Of a stretch of DNA of 64,000 bases, positions 7,487 through 15,516 are shown piece by piece. Positions within the stretch are counted from its first letter, which is position 1; the number at the start of each line of letters is the position of its first letter. The notes under the pieces are model-generated. The model made no database searches, had not been told where the DNA came from, and saw nothing but the letters and a program-made list of their open reading frames with translations. The translations under genes and the position numbers were made by a program. The DNA comes from 3-1-20CM-2-70-9 sp036003765. Its GTDB lineage: Bacteria; Chloroflexota; Limnocylindria; P2-11E. The DNA lies in assembly GCA_036003765.1 (NCBI GenBank), contig DASYSC010000221.1, positions 12,980-76,979 of the forward strand. Direction: 5' to 3'.

Positions 7487-8257
7487 GTGCTCTCCCGTCT
7501 CGATCCGACGGTGAAACTGGCAGTGACGCTGGCGATCTCGCTGCTTCTTCTGTTCGTCATCGATCCCGTGACGCCGCTGCTCTTCCTCGCGGTCGCGATC
7601 GCCGCAGCGGTCGCGGGAGGCGCCCGCCCCGGCACGATCATCCGGGCACTCGTTCCGCTCTCTGTGCTCGGCATCGGCTTCGTCTGGAGCAACGCCGTCT
7701 TCGCCGCGACGCACGAGCCGCCGACGTGGACGATCGGACCGTTCCACGCGACCGAGGCGGGGTTTCGCTTCGGGCTGGCTATCGCGCTCCGCGGTCTCGC
7801 GATCGGGATGCTCTCGCTCGCCTTCATTTGGACGACCGATCCGACCGATCTCATCGTGAGCCTCATCCGGCACGCGCGCCTGCCGTTCCGGATCGGCTAT
7901 CCCTTGCTCGCCGGTTATCGCTTCCTGCCGTTCTTCGCCGACGAGTACGCGCAGGTGCGTCTCGCGCGAAGAGTCCGCGGGCGGATCGCGCGCGGTCCAT
8001 TCGGCCGCATCCGCGAGGCGACCGGAGACCTCGTCACGCTCCTCTCCGACGCGACCCGGCGAGCGACGCGGATCGCGATCGCGATGGATGCTCGCGCGTT
8101 CGCGTCCGCGCGCGAGCGCACTTACTGGCGCGAGGTGCCGCTCACATTCGGCGATCTCGTTTTCGCCATTGTCGCGATCGGTGTGGTGGTCGGACTCCTC
8201 ACGTTCTCAGGCGCGATCGGCTGGCTCCGCGTGTGGGACGGCCGCTTCTCGGCGTAG
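7487..8257 (+). CDS. ykoC: ECF transporter T component (YkoC-type)
   Basis: A 256-residue energy-coupling membrane protein. It starts LSRLDPTVKLAVTLAISLLLLF, typical of the EcfT/CbiQ fold. It has about five to six hydrophobic segments and the coupling helices with the conserved Ala-Arg-x-x-x-Gly-type motif (ARRVRGRIARG near residue 160 and AMDARAF near residue 205) that dock on the ATPases. The GTG at 7487 is 2 bp after ykoD. It closes the TPP-riboswitch operon. No terminator is obvious before the toxin-antitoxin promoter. Confidence 0.9.
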   Translation: MLSRLDPTVKLAVTLAISLLLLFVIDPVTPLLFLAVAIAAAVAGGARPGTIIRALVPLSVLGIGFVWSNAVFAATHEPPTWTIGPFHATEAGFRFGLAIALRGLAIGMLSLAFIWTTDPTDLIVSLIRHARLPFRIGYPLLAGYRFLPFFADEYAQVRLARRVRGRIARGPFGRIREATGDLVTLLSDATRRATRIAIAMDARAFASARERTYWREVPLTFGDLVFAIVAIGVVVGLLTFSGAIGWLRVWDGRFSA

Positions 8258-8296
8258 AGGGCCAGACCAAGCCGTCGCCCAACGCTGAGGGTCGCC

Positions 8297-8320
8297 GCCG
8301 TGCTGTATGCTGTGCTGTAT
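8297..8320 (+). promoter_or_regulatory. Toxin-antitoxin promoter/operator with tandem TGCTGTAT
   Basis: TGCTGTAT occurs twice, at 8301-8308 and 8313-8320, immediately before the antitoxin ATG. TATGCT (8306-8311) can serve as -10, putting the transcript start at or next to the ATG. Direct repeats of this size suit ribbon-helix-helix binding and autorepression. Confidence 0.5.
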
Positions 8321-8572
8321 ATGGCAGCGACTCGGACGCAAGTCTATCTGACGGCGGAACAGCGGCAGAAACTCGATTCGCGACGCCGACGCGAGCGCAA
8401 GACGCTGGCTGCGGTGGTTCGGGACGCCATCGATGCCTACGTCGGCAAAGAAAAGCCGGTCGACCGGGGCAAGACCCTCGCTGAGACGTTCGGCGTAGCG
8501 CCAAAATTCAGCGTTCCCTCTCGCAACGAGTGGGGGCAGCGTGCCCGACGTGCCCGACGTGTCCGAACCTAA
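8321..8572 (+). CDS. Ribbon-helix-helix antitoxin (VapB-like)
   Basis: An 83-residue DNA-binding antitoxin. Residues 4-42 form the RHH/CopG-type motif: TRTQVYLTAEQRQKL (beta strand plus helix 1) and KTLAAVVRDAIDAYV (helix 2). The C-terminal tail should embrace the PIN toxin encoded next. I choose ATG 8321 because the RHH strand begins at once; an in-frame upstream start at 8300 would put the repeat operator inside the gene. The gene overlaps the toxin by 32 bases, typical of such pairs. Confidence 0.82.
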   Translation: MAATRTQVYLTAEQRQKLDSRRRRERKTLAAVVRDAIDAYVGKEKPVDRGKTLAETFGVAPKFSVPSRNEWGQRARRARRVRT

Positions 8573-8915
8573 TGTCCTTCTCGACACCGACGTCTTTGTC
8601 GACCACCTGCGAGGAGCGCGCAGGCATCCCGAGGTCAGCGGCTCGTATTCCGTGATCACTCGGGCTGAGCTGTTCGCAGGCGCTGAGAAGGACGAGCCTG
8701 CGGTGCGCGCACTGCTCGAACTTCACACCGAGATCGAGGTCGATTCCGCGATCGCGGAGCGCGCGGGGCGCCTCCGGCGGACCGCCAGCGTGCGGACGCC
8801 GGATGCCCTTATCGCAGCGACAGCGCTCGAGCACGGGCTGGACCTCGTCACGCGCAACCGTCGCGACTTTGCGAAGGTGCGTGGTCTCCGTGTGCGCGAT
8901 CCCGCGGCGGTGTAG
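8541..8915 (+). CDS. PIN-domain ribonuclease toxin (VapC-like)
   Basis: A 124-residue PIN domain. The acidic Mg-binding residues are visible: LLDTDVFVDHLRG near the N terminus, TRAELFAG (Glu), RTPDALIAATALEHG (Asp) and LVTRNRRDFAKV (Asp). Such toxins cleave RNA, often tRNA or rRNA, and are neutralised by the adjacent antitoxin. The start region has three tandem GTG-containing units (GTGCCCGAC, GTGCCCGAC, GTGTCCGAA), so the exact start could be 8541, 8550 or 8559. GGGGG precedes 8541. Confidence 0.87.
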   Translation: MPDVPDVSEPNVLLDTDVFVDHLRGARRHPEVSGSYSVITRAELFAGAEKDEPAVRALLELHTEIEVDSAIAERAGRLRRTASVRTPDALIAATALEHGLDLVTRNRRDFAKVRGLRVRDPAAV

Positions 8916-8917
8916 CC

Positions 8918-9586
8918 CTAGCCCAGCCGGTACCCCACTCCGCGCACGTTCGCGAGCGGGGGCGCGCCCGCGGCATCGAGCTTCGAGCGAAGGCGCGCCA
9001 GATGCGCCTTAAGCCACTCAGGATCCGGGTCGCGCTCCTCGGGCCAGCCCGCGCGAAGCAGCGCGCGGCGCTCGAGCACCTCGCCCGGTCGCGCGGCGAG
9101 CGCGGCGAGGAGACGGAACTCGGTCGGCGTGAGATCGAGCGCGGCACCGTCAACGCTTGCGACGTGCGTCTTCGGATCGACGTGCAGCCGCCCGATCGAT
9201 GCGGCGCTTTGCGCGCGAGCCGCCGGACCCGCGCGGCGCAGCAGCGCGCGCACGCGCGAGGCGAGCTCCCTGCGGCTGAACGGCTTCTCGAGGTAATCGT
9301 CCGCGCCGTAATCGAGCAGCTTCGCGCGCTCGTCCGCGCCGCGCTCGCCGGTGAGCATGAGGATCGGCGTCTGCGCGGACGCGCGGATCCGTCTGCAGAC
9401 CTCGTCGCCGGAGAGTCGCGGCAGCTTGCGGTCGAGGATCACGAGGTCGGGCGAGTCCTCGGCGTGACGGCGTAGCGCGGTCTCGCCGTCGTACGCAGTA
9501 ACGATCTCGTAGCCCTCCTCGCCGAGCAGGGCCGCGACCATGCCAACGAACTGGCGATCGTCGTCGACGACGAGGATGTTGCTCAA
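8918..9586 (-). CDS. OmpR-family response regulator
   Basis: A 222-residue regulator. The receiver domain (residues 1-115) has the acidic pair VVDDD, the phosphorylated Asp in LVILDRKLPRLSGDEV (about residue 51), Thr in LMLTGE, and Lys in YLEKPFSRREL. The C-terminal winged helix (about 128-222) carries LTPTEFRLLAALAARPGEVLERRALL and VRGVGYRLG. It is coupled to the upstream kinase by a 4-base overlap. Target genes are unknown. Confidence 0.93.
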   Translation of the reverse strand: MSNILVVDDDRQFVGMVAALLGEEGYEIVTAYDGETALRRHAEDSPDLVILDRKLPRLSGDEVCRRIRASAQTPILMLTGERGADERAKLLDYGADDYLEKPFSRRELASRVRALLRRAGPAARAQSAASIGRLHVDPKTHVASVDGAALDLTPTEFRLLAALAARPGEVLERRALLRAGWPEERDPDPEWLKAHLARLRSKLDAAGAPPLANVRGVGYRLG

Positions 9587-11235
9587 CGCGCGGCGGACGG
9601 CGTGCCCGCGCGGGCCAGAGGGAGGGTGAACGCGAACACCGCGCCGCCGCCGACCGCATCCTCGAGCCAGAGGTCACCGCCCTGACCCTCGACCACCCGG
9701 CGCGCGGCGAAGAGGCCGATCCCCGATCCCGGCACGTCGTCATGGGCGACGCCTCGCGCATACGGCTCGAAGATGCGCGCCCGGTCGGGCGGCGGGACTC
9801 CGGGCCCTTCGTCATGCACGCGCACGATCGCGCGGTCGTCGGCGCGCTCGATCCGCACGGCGATCCGCGTCCCCTCGGGCGCGTACTTCGTCGCATTGTG
9901 CACGAGGCCGGCGATGACCTCCGCGGTGCGGCGCTTGTCGCCGCGCACGAACAGCGGTTGACCGGCGCGCGGACCGGTGAGCTTGTGCCGCCGCGCCATC
10001 GGCGCCACTTCCTTGAGCGCCGCGGCGACGGTCGCGCGGAGGTCGAAACGCGCTCGGCGGAGCGAGAGCTCGGGCCGATCGGTGCGGACGCCGGCAAGGA
10101 TGCGATCGACCAGGTGGTCGAGCCGCTCGACCTGCGCCGTGGCTTCCGAGACCGGTAGCTTCATCTTTCCATTCTTGTCGGCGAGCAGATCGAGGTAGCC
10201 GCGGATGACCGAGAGCGGTGTCCGCAAGTCATGCGTGACGACGGCGACGAAGTCGGCGCGCGCGCGTTCGAGCTCGCGCAGGCTCTCCGTGGTCTTGCGC
10301 TCGAGGGCATAAAGCGACGCCTTGTCGATCGCGAGCGCGGCCTGGTTCGCGAGCGCGCCGACGAAGCGGACTTCCTCCTCGGAGAACTCCTTGTAGTCCG
10401 GGACCTGCAGCACGACCGCGCCGAGGAGCCGGTCATTCGCGATGAGCGGCATCGCGATGTGATCGAACGCCACGATCGGCCGCCGTTCCGCGATGGCGCG
10501 ATGCGCGGCTTGCGTCGCGCTGCGCTGCAGCTCGCCCGAGTGCGAGCGCTCACGGTCCTGACCCTCTTCGCGCAGGAGGATCGCCCCCGACGCACCGGGA
10601 TAGACGCGGACGAGGCGATCGACGATGAGCGAAAGCACCTCGTCGAGATCGAGCGTCGAGGTGAGGACGTTCGAGACCTCGAACAGCGCCGAGACCTCGC
10701 GGAGCTTGCGGTCGGATTCGCGCTGCAGACGGCCCTTCTCGATGATCCCCGCGACCTGGTTCGCGATCGTCTGCAGGAAGTCGATCTCCTCGCGCCCGAA
10801 ATCGCGCGGCTCGACGGTCTGGACGTTCATGACGCCGATGACCTCGTCCCGCGCGACCACCGGGACCGAAAGCATCGAGACAAAGCGCTTCTCGTCGACT
10901 TCCGGGACCCACTTCCAGCGGGGCTCCGTGCGAACGTCGCGGGCCGCAAGTGGCACCCGCGCGTTCGCGACCCACCCCACGATCCCCTCGCCGAGCCGGA
11001 GCGCGGCGCGTCCGATGCCGCCGCGGTTCAGTCCGTTGGTGGCGACGAGCCTCAGCACGCCGTCGGGCTTCTCGAGGAGATACAGAGATGACACCTCGGC
11101 GCCCATCGCATCGGTGGTGCGGCCGATCACGATGCGCAGCATCTCGTCCCAGTCGCGTGCGGATGCGGCGAGCTGGGTGACCTCGTGAAGGAACGAGAGC
11201 TCGCGAAGCTTTCGTTCCGCGTCGGATGCGGTCAT
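9583..11235 (-). CDS. GAF-GAF sensor histidine kinase
   Basis: A 550-residue soluble kinase with no membrane segment. Two GAF domains come first (about 1-165, EMLRIVIGRTTDAMGAEVSSLYLL; and about 185-310, DEVLSLIVDRLVRVYPGASGAILL). Then comes the HisKA helix with the phospho-acceptor in DFVAVVTHDLRTPLSVIRGYLD, and finally the HATPase domain with N-box NATKYAPEGT, G1 HDEGPGVPPPDRARIF and G2 GSGIGLFAARRVVEG. It should sense a cytosolic ligand or redox state and phosphorylate the adjacent regulator. TAGAAT lies exactly 6 nt before the ATG, so the transcript is probably leaderless. Confidence 0.93.
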   Translation of the reverse strand: MTASDAERKLRELSFLHEVTQLAASARDWDEMLRIVIGRTTDAMGAEVSSLYLLEKPDGVLRLVATNGLNRGGIGRAALRLGEGIVGWVANARVPLAARDVRTEPRWKWVPEVDEKRFVSMLSVPVVARDEVIGVMNVQTVEPRDFGREEIDFLQTIANQVAGIIEKGRLQRESDRKLREVSALFEVSNVLTSTLDLDEVLSLIVDRLVRVYPGASGAILLREEGQDRERSHSGELQRSATQAAHRAIAERRPIVAFDHIAMPLIANDRLLGAVVLQVPDYKEFSEEEVRFVGALANQAALAIDKASLYALERKTTESLRELERARADFVAVVTHDLRTPLSVIRGYLDLLADKNGKMKLPVSEATAQVERLDHLVDRILAGVRTDRPELSLRRARFDLRATVAAALKEVAPMARRHKLTGPRAGQPLFVRGDKRRTAEVIAGLVHNATKYAPEGTRIAVRIERADDRAIVRVHDEGPGVPPPDRARIFEPYARGVAHDDVPGSGIGLFAARRVVEGQGGDLWLEDAVGGGAVFAFTLPLARAGTPSAAR

Positions 11236-11297
11236 CGGTGAATTCTAGATAGCGATTTGAGGGGCCTTGCCCCCTCAGACCCCCATAGACTTCTGAC
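11236..11297. promoter_or_regulatory. Divergent leaderless promoters and palindrome repeat copy B
   Basis: On the minus strand TAGAAT (11247-11242) ends 6 nt before the kinase ATG. On the plus strand TAGACT (11286-11291) ends 6 nt before the ABC ATPase ATG. No Shine-Dalgarno sequence is present for either gene. Between them lies GAGGGGC-CTT-GCCCCCTC (about 11259-11276), a copy of the GC palindrome repeat family in minus orientation (GGGGGTCTGAGGGGGC). Both -35 boxes are weak. Confidence 0.7.
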
Positions 11298-12227
11298 ATG
11301 AAGACGGTGCTGCGCACCGACAAGCTCACCAAGCGATTTGGCGAGCTCGTCGCGGTGGATGGGATCGATCTCGAGGTGCGCGAGGGTGAAGTCTTCGGCT
11401 TCCTCGGACCCAACGGCGCCGGGAAGACCACGACGCTGCGACTGCTGTGCGCGCTGATCGGGCCGACCTCCGGAACCGCTGAAGTCGCGGGATTCCGGCT
11501 CGGCCGCGACGATCCAAAGATCCGCGCGAGCGTCGGCATCCTCACCGAGCAGCCCGGCCTCTACGAGCGCCAATCCGCCTGGGAAAACCTCGTCTTCTTC
11601 GCGACGCTATACGGCCTCTCGGCCTCGGAAGCCACCGCGCAGGCCGAGCGCTACCTCCGGCTCATGGGCCTCTGGGACCGCCGGAAGGAGCCGGTCGCCA
11701 CCTTCTCGCGCGGTATGAAGCAAAAGATGGCGATCGCGCGCGCGGCGCTGCACGAGCCAAGAATCCTTTTTCTGGACGAGCCGACCACCGGCCTCGACCC
11801 CGATGCCGCGAAGACCGTCCGCGAATTCATCGTGCAGCTCCGCGGACAGGGCCGGACGGTCTTCCTGTGCACCCACAACCTCGACGAGGCCGATCGCCTC
11901 TGCGACCGCATCGCGTTCTTCCGCCACAAGGTCATCCGTATCGCGAATCCCGACGAGCTGCGTGCGGAGCTCTACGGTCGCGCGACCGAGATCCGCCTCA
12001 TGCCGGCACCGCGGCCCGAGGACCTGGCGCGCGTGAGGGCCGTGCCCGGCGTGCGCGAGGCTCGCTCCGAGAACGGCTCGATCATCGTCGCGTCGGCCGA
12101 TCCGCTGCACACGAATCCACTGCTGATCCGCGCGCTCGTCGAAGGTGGGGCGCAGATCGCGTTCGTCACCGAACGGAAGGCGCACCTCGAGGATGTGTAT
12201 CTGCGGATCGTGGAGCCGATCGAATGA
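11298..12227 (+). CDS. ABC-2 type exporter ATP-binding protein
   Basis: A 309-residue ATPase of the CcmA/NatA type. Walker A is GPNGAGKTTTLRLL (about residue 38), the signature is FSRGMKQKMAIARA, Walker B is ILFLDEPTTGLDPDA and the switch is CTHNLDEADRLCDR. The ~80-residue C-terminal extension (RATEIRLMPAPRPEDL ...) is typical of this class. It pairs with the permease that overlaps it by ATGA. Substrate is unknown; NatA-like exporters move ions, drugs or lipids. Confidence 0.93.
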   Translation: MKTVLRTDKLTKRFGELVAVDGIDLEVREGEVFGFLGPNGAGKTTTLRLLCALIGPTSGTAEVAGFRLGRDDPKIRASVGILTEQPGLYERQSAWENLVFFATLYGLSASEATAQAERYLRLMGLWDRRKEPVATFSRGMKQKMAIARAALHEPRILFLDEPTTGLDPDAAKTVREFIVQLRGQGRTVFLCTHNLDEADRLCDRIAFFRHKVIRIANPDELRAELYGRATEIRLMPAPRPEDLARVRAVPGVREARSENGSIIVASADPLHTNPLLIRALVEGGAQIAFVTERKAHLEDVYLRIVEPIE

Positions 12228-13039
12228 CCGCGATCCTCGCCGCGAGCCCGGCGCGGCCGACGCTCGTGCGTGCGGTCTGCGTGCGCGAGTGGCGCGAGGC
12301 GCTCAGCAACAAGCTGCTCGTTGGCATGACGCTCCTTCCGCCGGTCGTGATCCTCTTGACCGGGCTGCTCGCGGTGGCAGCCGCCGCGATCAACCCGCCG
12401 AGCGAGCGCGACGTGCAGGCGCTCTACGCTGCCGCGCCGGCGGCGGCAGGGCTCGACCCGAAGGAGGCGGTGCAGGGATTCATCGCGACGTACTTCCTCA
12501 TCCTGTTCATGCTCATCCCCACCGTCGTGCCACTCACGATGGCCATCTATTCGGTCATCGGCGAGAAGAGCTCGCGCACGCTTGAGCCGCTCCTCGCGAC
12601 GCCGGTCGGCGTCGGCGATCTGCTGTTCGCGAAGAGCCTCGCCTCGACCGTGCCGAGCGTCCTCGTCACCTGGATCGCCTACGGGATCTACCTCGCGTCG
12701 GTCATCGCGCTCGGTTCGCGAGCCGCGGCGAACGCGGTGACCGCACCGCGCTGGATCCTGGCGATCGTCGTGATGGTCCCGCTGCTCACCCTGCTCTCGG
12801 TGAACCTCGGGATCCTCATCTCTACGCGCGTGAACGACGTGCGCGTCGCTCAGCAGATCGGCGGGCTTGTGGTCGTGCCGGTCGTGGCGCTCGGGATCGC
12901 GCAGGTGACCGGTCGCGTGGTGCTTGACAACGGAGCGTTCCTACAGATGTCTGCCTTCCTGATCGTGGTCGACGTCGCGGTCTTCTGGCTGGCGAAGGTC
13001 GCGTTCCAGCGCGAGAACATACTCGTGCGCTGGAGGTGA
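12224..13039 (+). CDS. ABC-2 type exporter permease
   Basis: A 271-residue membrane protein with about six transmembrane helices. It starts with a cytoplasmic segment, TLVRAVCVREWREALSNK, followed by LLVGMTLLPPVVILLTGLL. The central ATYFLILFMLIPTVVPLTMAIYSVIGEKSSRTLEPLLATPVG is the classic ABC-2 signature around the coupling helix (GEKSSRTLEPLL). It forms a transporter with the ATPase upstream. The ATG overlaps the ATPase stop. The gene end abuts the small zinc-finger gene, so all three may be co-transcribed. Confidence 0.9.
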   Translation: MTAILAASPARPTLVRAVCVREWREALSNKLLVGMTLLPPVVILLTGLLAVAAAAINPPSERDVQALYAAAPAAAGLDPKEAVQGFIATYFLILFMLIPTVVPLTMAIYSVIGEKSSRTLEPLLATPVGVGDLLFAKSLASTVPSVLVTWIAYGIYLASVIALGSRAAANAVTAPRWILAIVVMVPLLTLLSVNLGILISTRVNDVRVAQQIGGLVVVPVVALGIAQVTGRVVLDNGAFLQMSAFLIVVDVAVFWLAKVAFQRENILVRWR

Positions 13040-13044
13040 GCACG

Positions 13045-13317
13045 ATGGCCGAGTACAGGTGTTCCTTCTGCGGCAAACGCCAGGATCAGGTCCGGAAGCT
13101 CATCGCCGGCGGGGGCCGACCCGGCACGTTCATCTGCGACGAGTGCATTCGGCTCTGCAACGAGATCCTCGACGAAGACGGAATACCGCCGAGGCCCGCG
13201 ACAGAGCCCTCAAAGCCCCGCCGGCGCTGGCCCTGGCAGCTCGCTCGCGGCATCGCGCGGACGCTGACCACCGTCGGCGGCAAGCCTTCCGTGGAGTCCT
13301 GGCAGCCGCCGCGCTGA
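13045..13317 (+). CDS. Stand-alone ClpX-type C4 zinc-finger protein
   Basis: A 90-residue protein whose first ~45 residues match the ClpX N-terminal zinc-binding domain: CSFCGKRQDQVRKLIAGG, then FICDECIRLCNEIL, giving the Cys-x2-Cys ... Cys-x2-Cys zinc site. No AAA+ domain follows; the rest is a basic, Trp-containing tail (PRRRWPWQLARGIARTL). In ClpX this domain binds substrates and adaptors such as SspB, so a free copy might be an adaptor or decoy. The ATG at 13045 has GGAGG at a 9-nt distance; GTG 13036 (GTGA overlap with the permease stop) is the alternative. Confidence 0.8.
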   Translation: MAEYRCSFCGKRQDQVRKLIAGGGRPGTFICDECIRLCNEILDEDGIPPRPATEPSKPRRRWPWQLARGIARTLTTVGGKPSVESWQPPR

Positions 13318-13323
13318 CGAGTG

Positions 13324-15003
13324 CTAGCGCGCGGGCGACGGACTCGGGGACTTGCCGCGCAGCGGCAAGGTGATCGGTAGCGACGGCTTCGGGATCGTGA
13401 TCGTCGGGAACTCAAACCGCGGCGAGGGCGTCGGGGTCGCCCGGCTTTGCGACGTCGGAACGGCGCGGCCGCCTTCGTCGTCCGGGTATGTCCGCGGCCC
13501 TGCGATCTCGACGGTCGTGCTGACGGGCTCGCTCACCGCGACGCTTCCGTCCGTCAGCTCGTAGACGAGGCGATAGGTACCGAGCACATTCGGCGCGAGG
13601 AACGAGGCGAAGAACGTCCCATTCGCGCCAGCCTTGAGTGTCCCGACTGCGCTCGACCCCTGCTGGATCGTGCGGTTCGTGCGCGGGTCGATGACGCGCC
13701 AACTGATTGAGAGCGGCCGGTCGGTCGAGCCGCCGACCGCGGCGTAGCTCACGACCAGCAGCGACGCCTCGTTGCGATGCAGCTGGTGCGGCATGCCGAT
13801 CTGCGCCGTGACGAGATACGGCTGATGCGCGCGCATCGTGAACGTCGCGGTGGCCGCGCCCGCCGATGCGAGCGCGTTGCCGCTCGCGTCGGTGAGCCCG
13901 ATGGTGACGGTGTACGTCCCGGGCTGCTTGGGGATTGACACATCGATGCTGATGTTCTGCGTCTGTTGCGGCTGGAGCGCGGGCAGCGTCTGGGGGCGCG
14001 GCGAGCTCGTCACTAGCTGGCTCTGGTTGTTGCGGAGCTCCCAGATGAGACCCACCGATCCCGGGCCGCTCGCGGTCCACCCCCGGGTGCCAATGTTCGT
14101 GATCGGCACGATGACGCGCGACTGGGTGCCGACATCAACCGCGATCGCGCCCTTCGCCACCTGGTAGCGCGCGTTCGCGGACGGCTCGAGGATCGCGCTG
14201 TACACGGACGCGCCCACCGACGAGATGAAGTTGTCTGCGTCCTCGTCGAGCGCGTCCCAGGTCATCGCGACGACGACGCGCGGGCCGCTCTTGGTGTAGA
14301 TGATCCCGGCGTCGTGCGTGACGCCGGCGAGATTGCCGGTCTTGTGCGCGACGACGACGCCGCTGGGCAGCTGCGCGGGAAGGCGGTTGTTGATCTGCTG
14401 CCGCTGGAGACGGGCGAGCATGCGGTCCGACGCCGCGGCCGAGATGAGCTGGCGCTTCGCGAGGAGCGTGAAGAACATTCCGACCGCGCGCGGGGTCGCC
14501 CAATGGTCCTCGGTCTGGTCAAACGCGATGTGAAAGTCGGCGATCCCGGACTTCTGGAGCGTCGCATCGATGTTCGCGCCGCCCAGGATGTGCCAGAGGG
14601 CGAGCGCCGAGCCGTTGTCGGAGATCGTGATCATGGCCTCGAGCGCCTCGTCCAGCGTGAGACGCGTGCCTGCCTCCTCGAACGAGCCATCGGAGGTGAT
14701 GTCCTCCGGCTCGATCATGACCGGATCGCTGTAGTGGAAGTCGCCGGAATCGACGCGACGCTCGGCCTCGGCGAGCACGCCGAGCTTGTACAGCGACGCC
14801 GCGATCACCTGCTCCTCGGGGTCGTGCGTGAAAAGCGGCGTCGGAACATTCGGGTCGCCGACCCAGACCCCGGCGCCGCCTGGGAAGGACGCGACCAGAC
14901 TCTCGAGCTGCCGGATCAGATCGGCCGTGCTGGCCTGGGCGCGCGCGGGCGCGATGACACCGAGGACGAGGCAGACCGCGAGCCCAAAGCCGACCCCGCG
15001 CAT
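13324..15003 (-). CDS. Secreted class A beta-lactamase-like serine hydrolase with C-terminal Ig-like region
   Basis: About 559 residues. A Sec signal peptide (GVGFGLAVCLVLGVIAPARA, cleaved after AQA) leads into a penicillin-binding/beta-lactamase fold. Active-site Ser-x-x-Lys is in AASLYKLGVL, the SDN loop in MITISDNGSAL and the KTG triad in VVAHKTGNLAG; an EDHWATP segment lies near the omega-loop position. The second half is a beta-rich region (ITNIGTRGWTASGPGSVGLIWE, SIPKQPGTYTVTIGLTDASG, and more) ending in a Pro/Ser/Thr-rich tail, typical of cell-surface exposure. It is either a beta-lactamase or a cell-wall DD-peptidase relative. Start 15003 is chosen because it opens the signal peptide; ATG 15069 would overlap ybeY. 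Confidence 0.82.
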   Translation of the reverse strand: MRGVGFGLAVCLVLGVIAPARAQASTADLIRQLESLVASFPGGAGVWVGDPNVPTPLFTHDPEEQVIAASLYKLGVLAEAERRVDSGDFHYSDPVMIEPEDITSDGSFEEAGTRLTLDEALEAMITISDNGSALALWHILGGANIDATLQKSGIADFHIAFDQTEDHWATPRAVGMFFTLLAKRQLISAAASDRMLARLQRQQINNRLPAQLPSGVVVAHKTGNLAGVTHDAGIIYTKSGPRVVVAMTWDALDEDADNFISSVGASVYSAILEPSANARYQVAKGAIAVDVGTQSRVIVPITNIGTRGWTASGPGSVGLIWELRNNQSQLVTSSPRPQTLPALQPQQTQNISIDVSIPKQPGTYTVTIGLTDASGNALASAGAATATFTMRAHQPYLVTAQIGMPHQLHRNEASLLVVSYAAVGGSTDRPLSISWRVIDPRTNRTIQQGSSAVGTLKAGANGTFFASFLAPNVLGTYRLVYELTDGSVAVSEPVSTTVEIAGPRTYPDDEGGRAVPTSQSRATPTPSPRFEFPTITIPKPSLPITLPLRGKSPSPSPAR

Positions 15004-15037
15004 CCAGCACAGGTAACGGCATTTTGGACGCCGTGTT

Positions 15038-15508
15038 TCAGCGCTTAACCGAGTTTTGACGCGTCGCATCGTGCCCCAGCCGGAGCATCTCGCGGTAGCC
15101 AGCCGGTGTCTCGTCCTCGTAGCCCACCAGATGCAAGGCGCCGTGCGCGGCCAGGAAGGCGATCTCCGACTCGAGGGGCCGCCGGCGCCGCCCAGCCTGC
15201 CGCCGGGCCTGGGCCGGGCTGATCACGATGTCGCCCACGCGAAGCACCCCGTCGGGATCATCTTTCAGGTGCGGCCTTGCCCCGGCGCCGCGGACCCCGC
15301 GCGGCAGGCGCTGGCCGAAGGAGAGCACGTCCGTCGTGCGGTCGATGCGCCGGTGCCGGCGGTTGAGCTCCCGCATTCGGGCGTCGTCGACGAAGGCGAG
15401 GGCCACCTCGCTCTCGCGCGGGAGCCGCAACGGACCGAGCGCGGCACGAACGGCTCGGCGGACCGGGGCGAGGTCACAGGGCGCCTCGCCGGCGACGGCG
15501 ATGCGCAC
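15038..15508 (-). CDS. ybeY: YbeY endoribonuclease / rRNA maturation factor (altered metal site)
   Basis: About 156 residues. YbeY is a single-strand endoribonuclease for 16S rRNA 3' maturation and 70S quality control. The family region VALAFVDDARMRELNRRHRRIDRTTDVLSF is followed by GDIVISPAQARRQA and the metal site HGALHLVGYED. The canonical site is HGxLHLxGYDH; here the third His is replaced by Asp, so the zinc set is His-His-Asp. The start is probably the GTG at 15508, just inside the preceding gene's end. It sits in the common phoH-pgpH-ybeY order. Confidence 0.88.
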   Translation of the reverse strand: MRIAVAGEAPCDLAPVRRAVRAALGPLRLPRESEVALAFVDDARMRELNRRHRRIDRTTDVLSFGQRLPRGVRGAGARPHLKDDPDGVLRVGDIVISPAQARRQAGRRRRPLESEIAFLAAHGALHLVGYEDETPAGYREMLRLGHDATRQNSVKR

Positions 15509-15516
15509 CGCGTTAC

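Noticed and set aside
8300..8320. Longer antitoxin starting MLYAVLY
   Set aside because: It would place the TGCTGTAT repeats and the -10 inside the gene, and the ribbon-helix-helix strand begins right after ATG 8321.
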